In this document: in pieces, positions 14,871 to 21,539 of the stretch | How the letters are laid out: each line of letters begins with the position of its first letter | How positions within the stretch are numbered: position 1 is the stretch's first letter | The notes under the pieces: generated by a model | Database searches by the model: none | Seen by the model: only the letters and a program-made list of their open reading frames with translations | What the model was told of the DNA's origin: nothing | Position numbers and translations under genes: made by a program | From: Scalindua sp964437425 | GTDB lineage: Bacteria > Planctomycetota > Brocadiia > Brocadiales > Scalinduaceae | DNA: 21,540 nt | Reading direction: 5' to 3' | Assembly: GCA_964437425.1 (NCBI GenBank) | Contig: CAYTGO010000051.1 | Coordinates: 1-21,540, forward strand

Positions 14871-15797
14871 ATGAGAAGAGATACGCAAATCGGAATAATA
14901 CTCGGAATTGTAATACTCGTAATTATAGGTGTGTTTCTAAGCACAAGAGCAACGGACAATGTGACGTCACTGCCAGATTTGGTTATGTCTGAAGGAGCAA
15001 GGCAGAAAACAGAAGTTAAGAAGATTGATATAAACGGATTTTTCAAAGAATCTAAGAAAGCGGAACCAGAGGAGGAGCATGTTGTTGACTACTCTCCAGC
15101 GGAAGATCTGATAAGTGAAGAACTTGTCGAATCTACACAACCAGAGATGCAACCGGAAGCAACTGTTGTAGAAACTTCTTACGAAGACACTTCATTAGAA
15201 GGCAAATGGGAAGGAGTTGCTGAGGAGATGATAGTAGAAGAAACCGAAATAGTTGAAGAAGTAGAAATTGTAGACCTAGAGGAAACAATAGAAATAGAAG
15301 AGATTCAGATTGCACAAGATATCCCATCTGAAGAGAACGTTGTTATTCTAGAAGAAGATTCAGAAACAACAACTTATACCTCGTCTACAGATGTTGTTTA
15401 TTATACGGTTCAGTCAAATGATAATCTCTTTAAAATAGCAAGAAAACACTATGGGGATGGTCAAAAATGGGCCAAGATATTTGAAGCAAACAGAGATAGT
15501 ATGCCAAATTCAAACTCTCTATATGTCGGGCAGGAGTTGTTGATACCCGACATCAAGATTGAAAAAGAGGAAAACGATAATATTATCAGAACTGTTAGTG
15601 GAAGATCAGATAATATGAGATCGAGTAACGTCGATACTCATACGGTAGAGGCAGGTGATACTCTCTATCGGATTGCAAAAAAATACTATGATAATCCAGG
15701 CAAATGGACAAAGATCCTTGAAGCAAATGAAGACACGATTGAGGACGAGGGATCACTTAGAAAAGGCCAGGTTATTATTATTCCCAGGCTACAATGA
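14871..15797 (+). CDS. Membrane-anchored acidic protein with two LysM domains
   Basis: A 308-residue protein with an N-terminal signal-anchor helix (about residues 7-24, after MRRDTQ), a long low-complexity acidic region (about 60-165, rich in Glu with Val/Ile/Thr alternation), and two LysM domains at about 177-226 (YTVQSNDNLFKIARKHYGDG) and 257-307 (HTVEAGDTLYRIAKKYYDNP). LysM domains bind N-acetylglucosamine-containing glycans such as peptidoglycan. The layout suggests an inner-membrane protein that reaches through the periplasm to the cell wall, with the acidic stretch as spacer. It is 24 bases after secDF with an AGAAAGGA ribosome site and ends the long operon. No catalytic domain is present. 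The exact role is unknown. Confidence 0.85.
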   Translation: MRRDTQIGIILGIVILVIIGVFLSTRATDNVTSLPDLVMSEGARQKTEVKKIDINGFFKESKKAEPEEEHVVDYSPAEDLISEELVESTQPEMQPEATVVETSYEDTSLEGKWEGVAEEMIVEETEIVEEVEIVDLEETIEIEEIQIAQDIPSEENVVILEEDSETTTYTSSTDVVYYTVQSNDNLFKIARKHYGDGQKWAKIFEANRDSMPNSNSLYVGQELLIPDIKIEKEENDNIIRTVSGRSDNMRSSNVDTHTVEAGDTLYRIAKKYYDNPGKWTKILEANEDTIEDEGSLRKGQVIIIPRLQ

Positions 15798-15818
15798 TTA
15801 ACAATTAATTTGGAAAAA

Positions 15819-15834
15819 TTCTGCTTAAGCAGAA
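15819..15834. repeat. 16-bp perfect palindrome
   Basis: TTCTGCTTAAGCAGAA is fully self-complementary. It lies just after the LysM gene and immediately before the terminator hairpin, and may be an operator or simply part of the transcript 3' end. Confidence 0.5.
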
Positions 15835-15838
15835 AACT

Positions 15839-15875
15839 AAGATGTCCCGAAAATGAACATCGGTGACATCTTTTT
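15839..15875 (+). terminator. Terminator of the ruvA-to-LysM operon
   Basis: AAGATGTCCCGA (15839-15850) pairs with TCGG and GACATCTT (15860-15872) with a single bulged T, giving a 12-bp stem, followed by a run of five T. It lies 42 bases after the LysM gene stop. Confidence 0.85.
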
Positions 15876-15924
15876 ACCACTTAACAAGCTTGGACATTAT
15901 TTTTTCCTAAAAGATTTATAAAAT

Positions 15925-15964
15925 AAAAAAACAACATATCTTTAATGAAATGTTGTTTTTTTTT
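15925..15964. terminator. Second hairpin terminator, 40 bases before the propeller gene
   Basis: A 13-bp perfect stem (AAAAAAACAACAT at 15925-15937 with ATGTTGTTTTTTT at 15950-15962) with a 12-base loop and a T run to 15964. A/T runs on both sides let it work on either strand. It may back up the first terminator, or lie within the leader of the next gene. Confidence 0.75.
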
Positions 15965-16004
15965 GAATATGGTAACTGCATAGGCAAACGCGAAAGGAAA
16001 CAGC

Positions 16005-17162
16005 ATGGATTTCAACATTACTGAATTTTGTAGTTTTAGATTATTAAAAACAATTACCGTTGCCTCTTTTTTAATTCTATTTGCACTGGGCACTAATACT
16101 ATCACGGCACAAGTAATCAGCAGTGATCATCCTATGTTTATGCACGATCTTAAGCATACCGGCCGTAGCGCATATAAAAATGTCCATATAAATAAGCTAA
16201 AATGGAAATCAATAACAGGCAGCGAAATCTGGTCTTCTCCTGTCGTAGGCCCTGATAACATAGTATACGTCTCTAGCACTGACGGAAATGTCTTTGCATA
16301 CAATCCTGATGGCACTGAAAAATGGCATTATCGCACAGGAGATGAAAACTATAGTACGCCTGCTATTGGTGTTGATGGAACTATATATGTTGGTTGTAAA
16401 AATAAGAAGCTTTTCGCTCTTACACCTGATGGCAAAATTAAATGGAGGTATTTTGTTGGATCTGATATATATTCATCACCTGCAATCAGTAGCGATGGCA
16501 CCATATATGTTGGCGCATGGGACGGAAAACTGTACGCAATTAATCCCAATGGTACATTAAAATGGGCATACAGCACTGCTGCCAATATTCTGTCCTCTTC
16601 ACCAGCCATTGATGACGACGGTATTGTTTATATTGGATCACAGGACGGACGCATATATGCAATAAGCCCGGAAGGAAGGATAAAATGGAGCTTTATGACT
16701 AAGTACAAGATAGACTCATCTCCATCTCTTAGTGATGATGGCATTTTATATATTGGAGCACATAACGGAAAACTTTACGCGTTAGACTCTAAGAACAAAG
16801 GCAAACTTGTTTGGGAATATAACATTGGATCGAGGATAGATTCTACTCCTGCCATTAGCTCTGATGGCACAATCTACGTTGGAGCAAAAAGTGGCGGTGT
16901 TTATGCAATTAATCCAAATGGTACATTGAAGTGGAATTACAATACAGGTGACGTAGTAACTTCGTCAGCAACGATAAGCGCCGATGGAACAATTTTCATT
17001 GGGTCTTGGAATGGAGACCTAACTGCAATTAGACCTGACGGGACCTTACAAGAGAAACAGAATGTATCACGGTTTCCAATACTTTCTTCACCATGTATCG
17101 ACTCGCGTGGTACTGTATATATAGGAAGTGCTGACTGGAAGATATACGCTTTCGGTAAATGA
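16005..17162 (+). CDS. Secreted PQQ-type beta-propeller protein (eight blades)
   Basis: A 385-residue exported protein. A signal peptide covers about residues 1-36, with a hydrophobic core at 18-30 and TAQ before the likely cut. The rest is a run of about 40-residue PQQ-like repeats with the pattern SSPAISSDGTIYVG, then GKLYAINPNGTLKW. I count seven full repeats from about residue 77, and a last partial one (SSPCIDSRGTVYIGSADW) that the N-terminal strand KLKWKSITGSEIW would complete, closing an eight-bladed ring. PQQ-binding catalytic residues and heme motifs are absent, so it is a scaffold or binding protein of the BamB/PQQ-like superfamily, not a dehydrogenase. AAAGGA precedes the ATG. It stands alone, convergent with the cysteine desulfurase gene. 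The partner is unknown. Confidence 0.85.
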   Translation: MDFNITEFCSFRLLKTITVASFLILFALGTNTITAQVISSDHPMFMHDLKHTGRSAYKNVHINKLKWKSITGSEIWSSPVVGPDNIVYVSSTDGNVFAYNPDGTEKWHYRTGDENYSTPAIGVDGTIYVGCKNKKLFALTPDGKIKWRYFVGSDIYSSPAISSDGTIYVGAWDGKLYAINPNGTLKWAYSTAANILSSSPAIDDDGIVYIGSQDGRIYAISPEGRIKWSFMTKYKIDSSPSLSDDGILYIGAHNGKLYALDSKNKGKLVWEYNIGSRIDSTPAISSDGTIYVGAKSGGVYAINPNGTLKWNYNTGDVVTSSATISADGTIFIGSWNGDLTAIRPDGTLQEKQNVSRFPILSSPCIDSRGTVYIGSADWKIYAFGK

Positions 17163-17228
17163 TTAAGAAGTAGAGCCTACTCGCTATAACAAACGCACTC
17201 AAGGCCTTCTAACACCTCAGTTTCAAGT

Positions 17229-18377
17229 CTAACTAACACTGTCTGCTATTTCTTTAAGAGAAGAAATAGTTTCTTCAATTTCCTCCATAGTGTTAAAATA
17301 GCCGGGGCTAATCCTTACCATCCCTTGCGGAAAAGTTCCAATTTCTCGATGTATGTAAGGTGCGCAATGCATTCCAGACCGTACTGCAATATTAAAAGAA
17401 GTATCCAATATAGCACCTACATCAACCGGTTGTAGCCCTTTAATATTTATGGATACAATTCCTACCTTTCGATCTTCATCAATACTTCCATAAATCTCAA
17501 ACCTGTCGTCAGGTTTAAACTCACTTATCAGTCTCATAGCAAGTTTGCATTCGTGTTCTCTTATCTTATTGACACCTTCCTTAAGACAATATTCTATTCC
17601 TGTTCTCAGACCAATTATTCCAACTGTATTTGGAGTTCCACTCTCTAGCTTATATGGCAACAATTCTGGCTGAAAAGGGTTTTCAGGTTCGAATCCAGTA
17701 CCACCTTCTCGCCATGACTTAAGTTCTACCCTCTCACCAACATATAGCCCACCACTACCTGGCGGGCCAAAGGGCCCCTTATGTCCTGTAAATGCAAGCA
17801 TATCAACGTATTGATCTTCGACATTTATACTACATACACCCACAGTCTGTGCTGCATCTACCATAAATATTAAATTACTATTGCGTGCGACCTCCCCTAT
17901 CGCCTTGATCGGCTGAATAGTACCCAGAACATTAGACGCATGAGTACAGACAATTAGCTTTGTATTAGGCCTTATAGAACTCTTTATATCATCTACTGTG
18001 ATAAATCCGTCATCTGTGTTGTCTACCCATGTCAAAGTAATTAGTCCACTTTTTTCCAACCCTTTAAGAGGCCTTGAAACAGAGTTATGTTCAAGCTTGC
18101 TTGTTATTACATGATCACCTTCAGCTAGCAACCCCTTTATGCCCATATTAAGCGCATCTGTAGCGTTACTGGTGAATATCATCCTTTCAGGGTTTTGTAT
18201 TCCGAGAAACTTAGCCACAATCACTCGTGACTTCTCCATCTCCTGCTCTGCTTCAACCGACATACGATGCCCAGCCCGGCCTGGATTTGCGCCCTTCTCC
18301 CTCAGGAATTTATCCATCGTTGTGTAGACACACTCCGGTTTTGGGAATGTTGTAGCTGCGTTATCCAAATAAATCAT
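17229..18377 (-). CDS. Cysteine desulfurase family protein (SufS-like, PLP-dependent)
   Basis: A 382-residue class V aminotransferase-fold enzyme that takes sulfur from cysteine to form alanine and an enzyme persulfide. Visible features are YLDNAATTFPKP at 3-14, His97 (LEHNSV), Asp174 (VDAAQTVG), the PLP lysine Lys200 in FTGHKGPFGPPG, ESGTPN at 245-250, and the catalytic Cys338 in RSGMHCAPYIH. The short loop and RSGMHCAP context fit the SufS-like group of anaerobic cysteine desulfurases. No strong ribosome site is visible. It lies 120 bases downstream of the ThiF/MoeB-like gene in the same direction, so the pair may supply sulfur to a carrier protein or to Fe-S clusters. Selenocysteine lyase activity cannot be excluded. 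Confidence 0.9.
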   Translation of the reverse strand: MIYLDNAATTFPKPECVYTTMDKFLREKGANPGRAGHRMSVEAEQEMEKSRVIVAKFLGIQNPERMIFTSNATDALNMGIKGLLAEGDHVITSKLEHNSVSRPLKGLEKSGLITLTWVDNTDDGFITVDDIKSSIRPNTKLIVCTHASNVLGTIQPIKAIGEVARNSNLIFMVDAAQTVGVCSINVEDQYVDMLAFTGHKGPFGPPGSGGLYVGERVELKSWREGGTGFEPENPFQPELLPYKLESGTPNTVGIIGLRTGIEYCLKEGVNKIREHECKLAMRLISEFKPDDRFEIYGSIDEDRKVGIVSINIKGLQPVDVGAILDTSFNIAVRSGMHCAPYIHREIGTFPQGMVRISPGYFNTMEEIEETISSLKEIADSVS

Positions 18378-18497
18378 AATAGATTAAAGTACTTTAATGT
18401 TTATTTGCCCAAAAATTTATATCCTGCTATTTGCACGTTATCACCTACGATATAATTTCAATACAAAACCAAAAAAGCACCAATGAATCTGGGGGTA

Positions 18498-19394
18498 TTA
18501 CATACCGAGATATTTCGAATATAATCCTTTCGCTATGCTTGAATCCGCAGTACCAGTAATAATTGCCCTTCCATCAGCGAANNNNNNNNNNNNNNNNNNN
18601 NNNNNNNNNNNNNNNNNNNNNNNNNNNNNNNNNNNNNNNNNNNNNNNNNNNNNNNNNNNNNNNNNNNNNNNNNNNNNNNNNGAAATATCTATTTGTCTGA
18701 GTTTTGTTTCCCATACATCAATCTCAAGAAGGCTTTTATTAACTGAATCATAGTCTCCGGTTAGAATCTTGATTGCCTCAGCTACTTGAAACGATGCTAT
18801 TATCCCTGCAATAGGCCCGATTACGCCTGCGGTATCACATGTTGGGGTTGTACCTGCCTGAGGCATTGTGTCAAACACACACCTTAAGCAAGGAGTTATA
18901 GGAGGTATAATACTCATCATCACCCCCCTACTCCCAACACAGGCACCGTATATCCATGGGATACTACTCTTTACACAATAATCATTTATTAAAAATCTTG
19001 TTTGAAAATTATCGGTACCATCAATTATTATATCAGCATCTTTAGTTAATTCATCAATACTAGAATAATTAACATCAGAAACAATTCCTTCTACTCTTAT
19101 CTGGTTATTAATCAGCTGAAGTTTTCTTTGTGCAGCGATTGCCTTAGGAAGGTTTTCAGAAATGTCTTTCTCATCAAAAAGCAGTTGCCTTTGCAAATTG
19201 TTTTCTTCAATGAAGTCTCTATCAACAATTTTGATTTGACCAATACCTGCCCGGACAAGATAACTTGCGGAAACAGTTCCCAACGCACCACAACCTATCA
19301 CTACTGCAGTGCTGCTCATCAATGTTTTCTGGCGATCTTCACCTATATGCGGAAGAAGAACCTGACGAGAATATCTTTCAAGTGATTGAGACAT
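18498..19394 (-). CDS. ThiF/MoeB/HesA-type E1-like adenylyltransferase, interrupted by an assembly gap
   Basis: The N-terminal 237 residues are a complete E1-like domain: GCGALG nucleotide loop at 34-39, VDRDFIEENNLQRQ at 57-70, DGTDN at 125-129, first zinc pair CLRC at 169-172, and TCDTAGVIGP with Cys186. These enzymes adenylate the C-terminal glycine of ubiquitin-like sulfur carriers (ThiS, MoaD). The C-terminus, FADGRAIITGTADSSIAKGL to the stop, matches the usual end of this family, so both sides of the 100-N gap belong to one gene. The second zinc CxxC is not visible and probably lies in the gap. The coordinates therefore describe one gene with an unknown middle, and the true length is likely greater than 299 residues. 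No ThiS or MoaD gene is in the window. Confidence 0.85.
   Translation of the reverse strand: MSQSLERYSRQVLLPHIGEDRQKTLMSSTAVVIGCGALGTVSASYLVRAGIGQIKIVDRDFIEENNLQRQLLFDEKDISENLPKAIAAQRKLQLINNQIRVEGIVSDVNYSSIDELTKDADIIIDGTDNFQTRFLINDYCVKSSIPWIYGACVGSRGVMMSIIPPITPCLRCVFDTMPQAGTTPTCDTAGVIGPIAGIIASFQVAEAIKILTGDYDSVNKSLLEIDVWETKLRQIDIXXXXXXXXXXXXXXXXXXXXXXXXXXXXXXXXXXFADGRAIITGTADSSIAKGLYSKYLGM
18582..18681. other. Assembly gap of exactly 100 N
   Basis: One hundred unknown bases lie inside the E1-like gene. A round 100 usually marks a scaffold join of unknown length. The frame on the two sides agrees if the real gap is also 1 modulo 3. Confidence 0.98.
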
Positions 19395-19458
19395 AAGTTT
19401 TATACAAGCACAAATTCACAAAAAATGAATACATGTTCATGGAAAAGTTATTATAAAC

Positions 19459-19496
19459 AAAAAAAGCTTGACGTTATTTATAACGCAAGCTTTTTT
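19459..19496 (-). terminator. Strong bidirectional terminator after the minus-strand redox operon
   Basis: An 11-base arm ending AAAGCTTG (19460-19470) pairs with CAAGCTTTTTT (19486-19496), and CGTTA pairs with TAACG inside, with one bulged A. It is flanked by A and T runs. It lies 45 bases beyond the end of the last gene of the 21208-19541 unit and before the E1-like gene start, so it separates the two units. Confidence 0.88.
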
Positions 19497-19540
19497 ATAA
19501 AACATAAAAACAGAAGAGTTTACTTCTGATTTGTCTTGTA

Positions 19541-20212
19541 TTATGATATTTCAAATACGCTCAAGCACATTGAATCACCTACAGCAATCGCCTTCTCTCT
19601 CGTATATTTTATCTTTGGATTTGCTCCTTTTCCGAAGCCTGCAATCCACGAATTCAGCATGTCGCACATAGTCTCAAATGATGCACCTGCGTCCTTCCAG
19701 TACTGTTCATGAACACATTCTGTATGGTCCCACGTGGTACGATTGTCCTCTTCGCTTTGTGCTTGAGCACCCCTGTCGCAGGGCATTCCATCGCAAAGAT
19801 AGCTTTGTATAAGCTCAAATGCCTTTGATGCGGAACATTCACCGCTATTCCCTCTTTCTGCCATAGCTCTTTTACCGCATTCAACTCCATGCTCGTTAGC
19901 AGACCCAACAACCAACTCTTTAGCTTCATCACCATACTTTGCACAAAAAGCTGCAATTATAGATGCCTCACGAGTCTCTGCATTGATAATCAGATTTTGT
20001 ATGCCCTGATGAATTGGAACATTTCCAAGTATCTCTTCAAGTGAAGCGTTCTTGTCGGAAAGTGGGTGTTTATCATAAACAGAGTTTAATACTTCTTCGG
20101 CTTCCTGACCATATTTAGCCTTCAGTGCTTCTACGATAAATGCTTCTCTTGCTTCCGTAGTCTGAATCTTTTTGTACATCCAATGATGCACTGGCCCTAA
20201 AACCAAACTCAT
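19541..20212 (-). CDS. Cysteine-rich protein of unknown function with an internal duplication
   Basis: A 223-residue soluble protein I cannot name securely. Residues 5-50 and 62-109 are a duplication: both have LG.V..H, then EAREAFI/ETREASI, then AKYGQEAEEV/AKYGDEAKEL, and end in KHP/EHG. The C-terminal half holds most of the eight cysteines (112, 126, 140, 145, 166, 183, 216, plus 90), with DHTECVHEQYWKDAG and VGDSMCLSVFEIS. This cysteine spacing reminds me of the L-2-amino-thiazoline-4-carboxylic acid hydrolase-like family, but that is a weak impression. I chose ATG 20212, because AAGGAG is spaced eight bases from it; an earlier in-frame GTG (20221) overlaps that site. It is 23 bases after the Nfu-type gene and is the last gene before the terminator. 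Confidence 0.8.
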   Translation of the reverse strand: MSLVLGPVHHWMYKKIQTTEAREAFIVEALKAKYGQEAEEVLNSVYDKHPLSDKNASLEEILGNVPIHQGIQNLIINAETREASIIAAFCAKYGDEAKELVVGSANEHGVECGKRAMAERGNSGECSASKAFELIQSYLCDGMPCDRGAQAQSEEDNRTTWDHTECVHEQYWKDAGASFETMCDMLNSWIAGFGKGANPKIKYTREKAIAVGDSMCLSVFEIS

Positions 20213-20235
20213 AACAAACACTCCTTAAAAAAGAG

Positions 20236-20463
20236 TTACACAGCTTCAACTTCTTTAATTTCAGGAACTTCTTCCTTAACCCTTACTTCAATTCCCTGCT
20301 TAAGTGTCATCAGAGCACTGGGACAAGTTCCACAAGCTCCCTGCAATCTCACTTTTACAATTCCATCTTCAACAGCAACAAGTTCAACATTACCACCATC
20401 CGCCATTAAAGCCGGTCTAATTGAGTCTAATGCTTTCTCTACTCTTTCCATCAAGTCTGACAT
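20236..20463 (-). CDS. NifU C-terminal domain (Nfu-type) Fe-S scaffold protein
   Basis: A 75-residue stand-alone Nfu domain. The family pattern is complete: VEKALDSIRPALMADGGNVELV in the first half and GACGTCPSALMTLKQGIE with Cys44 and Cys47, which bridge a 4Fe-4S cluster between two subunits. Such proteins hold and pass Fe-S clusters to target enzymes in the cytoplasm. A GGAG ribosome site serves the ATG. It lies 85 bases after the DUF1858 gene and 23 bases before the cysteine-rich gene. A cysteine desulfurase is encoded about 2 kb further on, in the same direction, and could be the sulfur source, though a terminator separates them. Confidence 0.93.
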   Translation of the reverse strand: MSDLMERVEKALDSIRPALMADGGNVELVAVEDGIVKVRLQGACGTCPSALMTLKQGIEVRVKEEVPEIKEVEAV

Positions 20464-20548
20464 TATCAGTTACTCCTTCAATTTAATATTCATAAAAAAT
20501 GACTGCAATTTAATTTTCAAGCAATGGAGAAAATATCTGGTAAATGAT

Positions 20549-20782
20549 TTATTCCCCTCCCCCGGCTCCCTTTTGAATTGCTTCGTTCAACTCATCAATA
20601 ATTTGTTGAGGATCAACATTATGCATCATAGCGCCAAATTGTACATCTTCCGTCTTTGAACCAGGACAGGTAAAGCAGCCGGAACCAAAATACTTCATAA
20701 AAACAGGCTCGGTCTCAGGATATTTAGAAAAAATCTCGCCAATAGTTGATTTTTTGGTAATTACAATGGGCTCATCACTCAT
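20549..20782 (-). CDS. DUF1858 domain protein with CxxC motif
   Basis: A 77-residue protein matching the DUF1858 domain (helical; ITKKSTIGEIFSKYPETEPVF, then GSGCFTCPGSKTEDVQFGAM). Cys36 and Cys39 form the conserved CxxC. The domain is often found alone or fused to redox or Fe-S proteins in anaerobes and is distantly like the N-terminal domain of ScdA/YtfE di-iron repair proteins. Its biochemical role is not settled. The C-terminus ends in a Gly-rich GAGGGE. GAGG lies nine bases before the ATG. It is 24 bases after the membrane protein gene, so the two are co-transcribed. Confidence 0.88.
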   Translation of the reverse strand: MSDEPIVITKKSTIGEIFSKYPETEPVFMKYFGSGCFTCPGSKTEDVQFGAMMHNVDPQQIIDELNEAIQKGAGGGE

Positions 20783-20806
20783 AATTATTTACCTCAAAAG
20801 TTTAAA

Positions 20807-21208
20807 TTAATCTTCCTTTGGTTTCCTGATGCTGAAAAGAATGTTCGTAGCAAACATGATGATTCCAACTGCATTCATTATCGCAAATACCTTTACAGGC
20901 ATCTTGGAGTATCCATGTCTACTAATTCCCCAGGTACTTACAAAACCTACTAAGGCTATATTCGCAACCCAGAAGTGAACAATGGTTAGCTTCGGAAACG
21001 CTACAGGGTTTCCATTGAACCTTGGTAAGATATGATATCCTACCCCGTAAATCATCATAGACATCCACCCTAACATCATTAAATGAACATGGGCTTGAAA
21101 CAACTGATGATTAAATGCTTCATCAAATAAATAATGAACGCCAATTACTGCCGAAATGGCAAAATATATAACGCTCATACGTATAAAATTCTTTGCTACC
21201 GGATCCAA
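20807..21208 (-). CDS. Small four-helix membrane protein resembling heme-copper oxidase subunit I
   Basis: A 133-residue integral membrane protein with helices at about 11-28, 40-63, 74-95 and 105-127. Helix 2 contains QAHVHLMMLGWMSMMIYGVG, like the HxHxxxxGW region of cbb3/NorB-type catalytic subunits, with His40, His42 and His59; further histidines are at 25, 34, 78 and 98. It is only about a quarter of a full CcoN/NorB, so it cannot hold the whole heme-copper centre. Heme binding, sensing or a relict role are all possible. The start is TTG 21208, supported by a very strong GGAGGGGG seven bases away; the next ATG is ten codons in. It is the first gene of the four-gene unit. Confidence 0.8.
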   Translation of the reverse strand: MDPVAKNFIRMSVIYFAISAVIGVHYLFDEAFNHQLFQAHVHLMMLGWMSMMIYGVGYHILPRFNGNPVAFPKLTIVHFWVANIALVGFVSTWGISRHGYSKMPVKVFAIMNAVGIIMFATNILFSIRKPKED

Positions 21209-21251
21209 ACTTTATCCCCCTCCATATTCTTTAAATGTAATTCAAGACTAC

Positions 21252-21280
21252 AAACTATCTCAAATTACTACTTTTGTCAA
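21252..21280 (-). promoter_or_regulatory. Promoter candidate for the minus-strand redox operon
   Basis: On the minus strand a perfect TTGACA (21275-21280) is followed after 17 bases by TAGTTT (21252-21257), a poor -10. It lies about 45 bases before the TTG start of the membrane protein. The rest of 21209-21407 shows no gene. Confidence 0.35.
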
Positions 21281-21407
21281 TCAAAAAATGAGCTAAAAAT
21301 GATTAGATTTTTGGCCGAAAGTCTTTTATATCAGAGCTTTAAGCATTTGCATAGCCACTAATTTTACCGGCACTTGATATTTATTTAATCCTACATAGAA
21401 TCCATGC

Positions 21408-21539
21408 TTAATCCAACTCAAAATTCTCTCTCCAATTCTTATTTTCCTTCCATTTTGGCTGGGTTTTCTTCATTAGAACAAAATCACCCAAAACCAGTGT
21501 GTCCATCTCCGTACGCATAAAACATCTGTAGGCTTCTTC
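21408..21539 (-). CDS. C-terminal fragment of a probable NodU/CmcH-type carbamoyltransferase
   Basis: An open frame enters from the right edge on the minus strand and ends at TAA (21408-21410), giving the last 43 residues. EEAYRCFMRTEMDTLVLGDF resembles the conserved C-terminal end of carbamoyltransferases of the NodU/CmcH family, where an acidic-Ala-x-x-x-F helix precedes a D-x-L-x-LG-x-(Y/F) motif. These ATP-dependent enzymes carbamoylate sugars or antibiotics. The hydrophilic tail, rich in Lys, Trp and Asn, is not diagnostic. The call is from memory of the family pattern and rests on a short piece; most of the gene is outside the window. Confidence 0.55.
   Translation of the reverse strand, partial: EEAYRCFMRTEMDTLVLGDFVLMKKTQPKWKENKNWRENFELD

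Noticed and set aside
15881..16105. Small minus-strand frame across the tandem terminators
   Set aside because: It runs through a strong hairpin with A/T runs and overlaps the start of the propeller gene; it has no ribosome site.
16235..17150. Repeated GATGGCAC-type DNA pattern, considered as a CRISPR or tandem DNA repeat
   Set aside because: The periodicity of about 120 bases follows the 40-residue propeller blades and varies at codon third positions, so it is a coding repeat.
20213..20221. GTG start three codons before the cysteine-rich protein ATG
   Set aside because: The GTG overlaps the AAGGAG site, while the ATG at 20212 is spaced eight bases from it.
21209..21407. Possible small gene or RNA between the redox operon and the carbamoyltransferase fragment
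   Set aside because: Only short frames without ribosome sites and no stable symmetrical structure were seen, apart from the promoter candidate.
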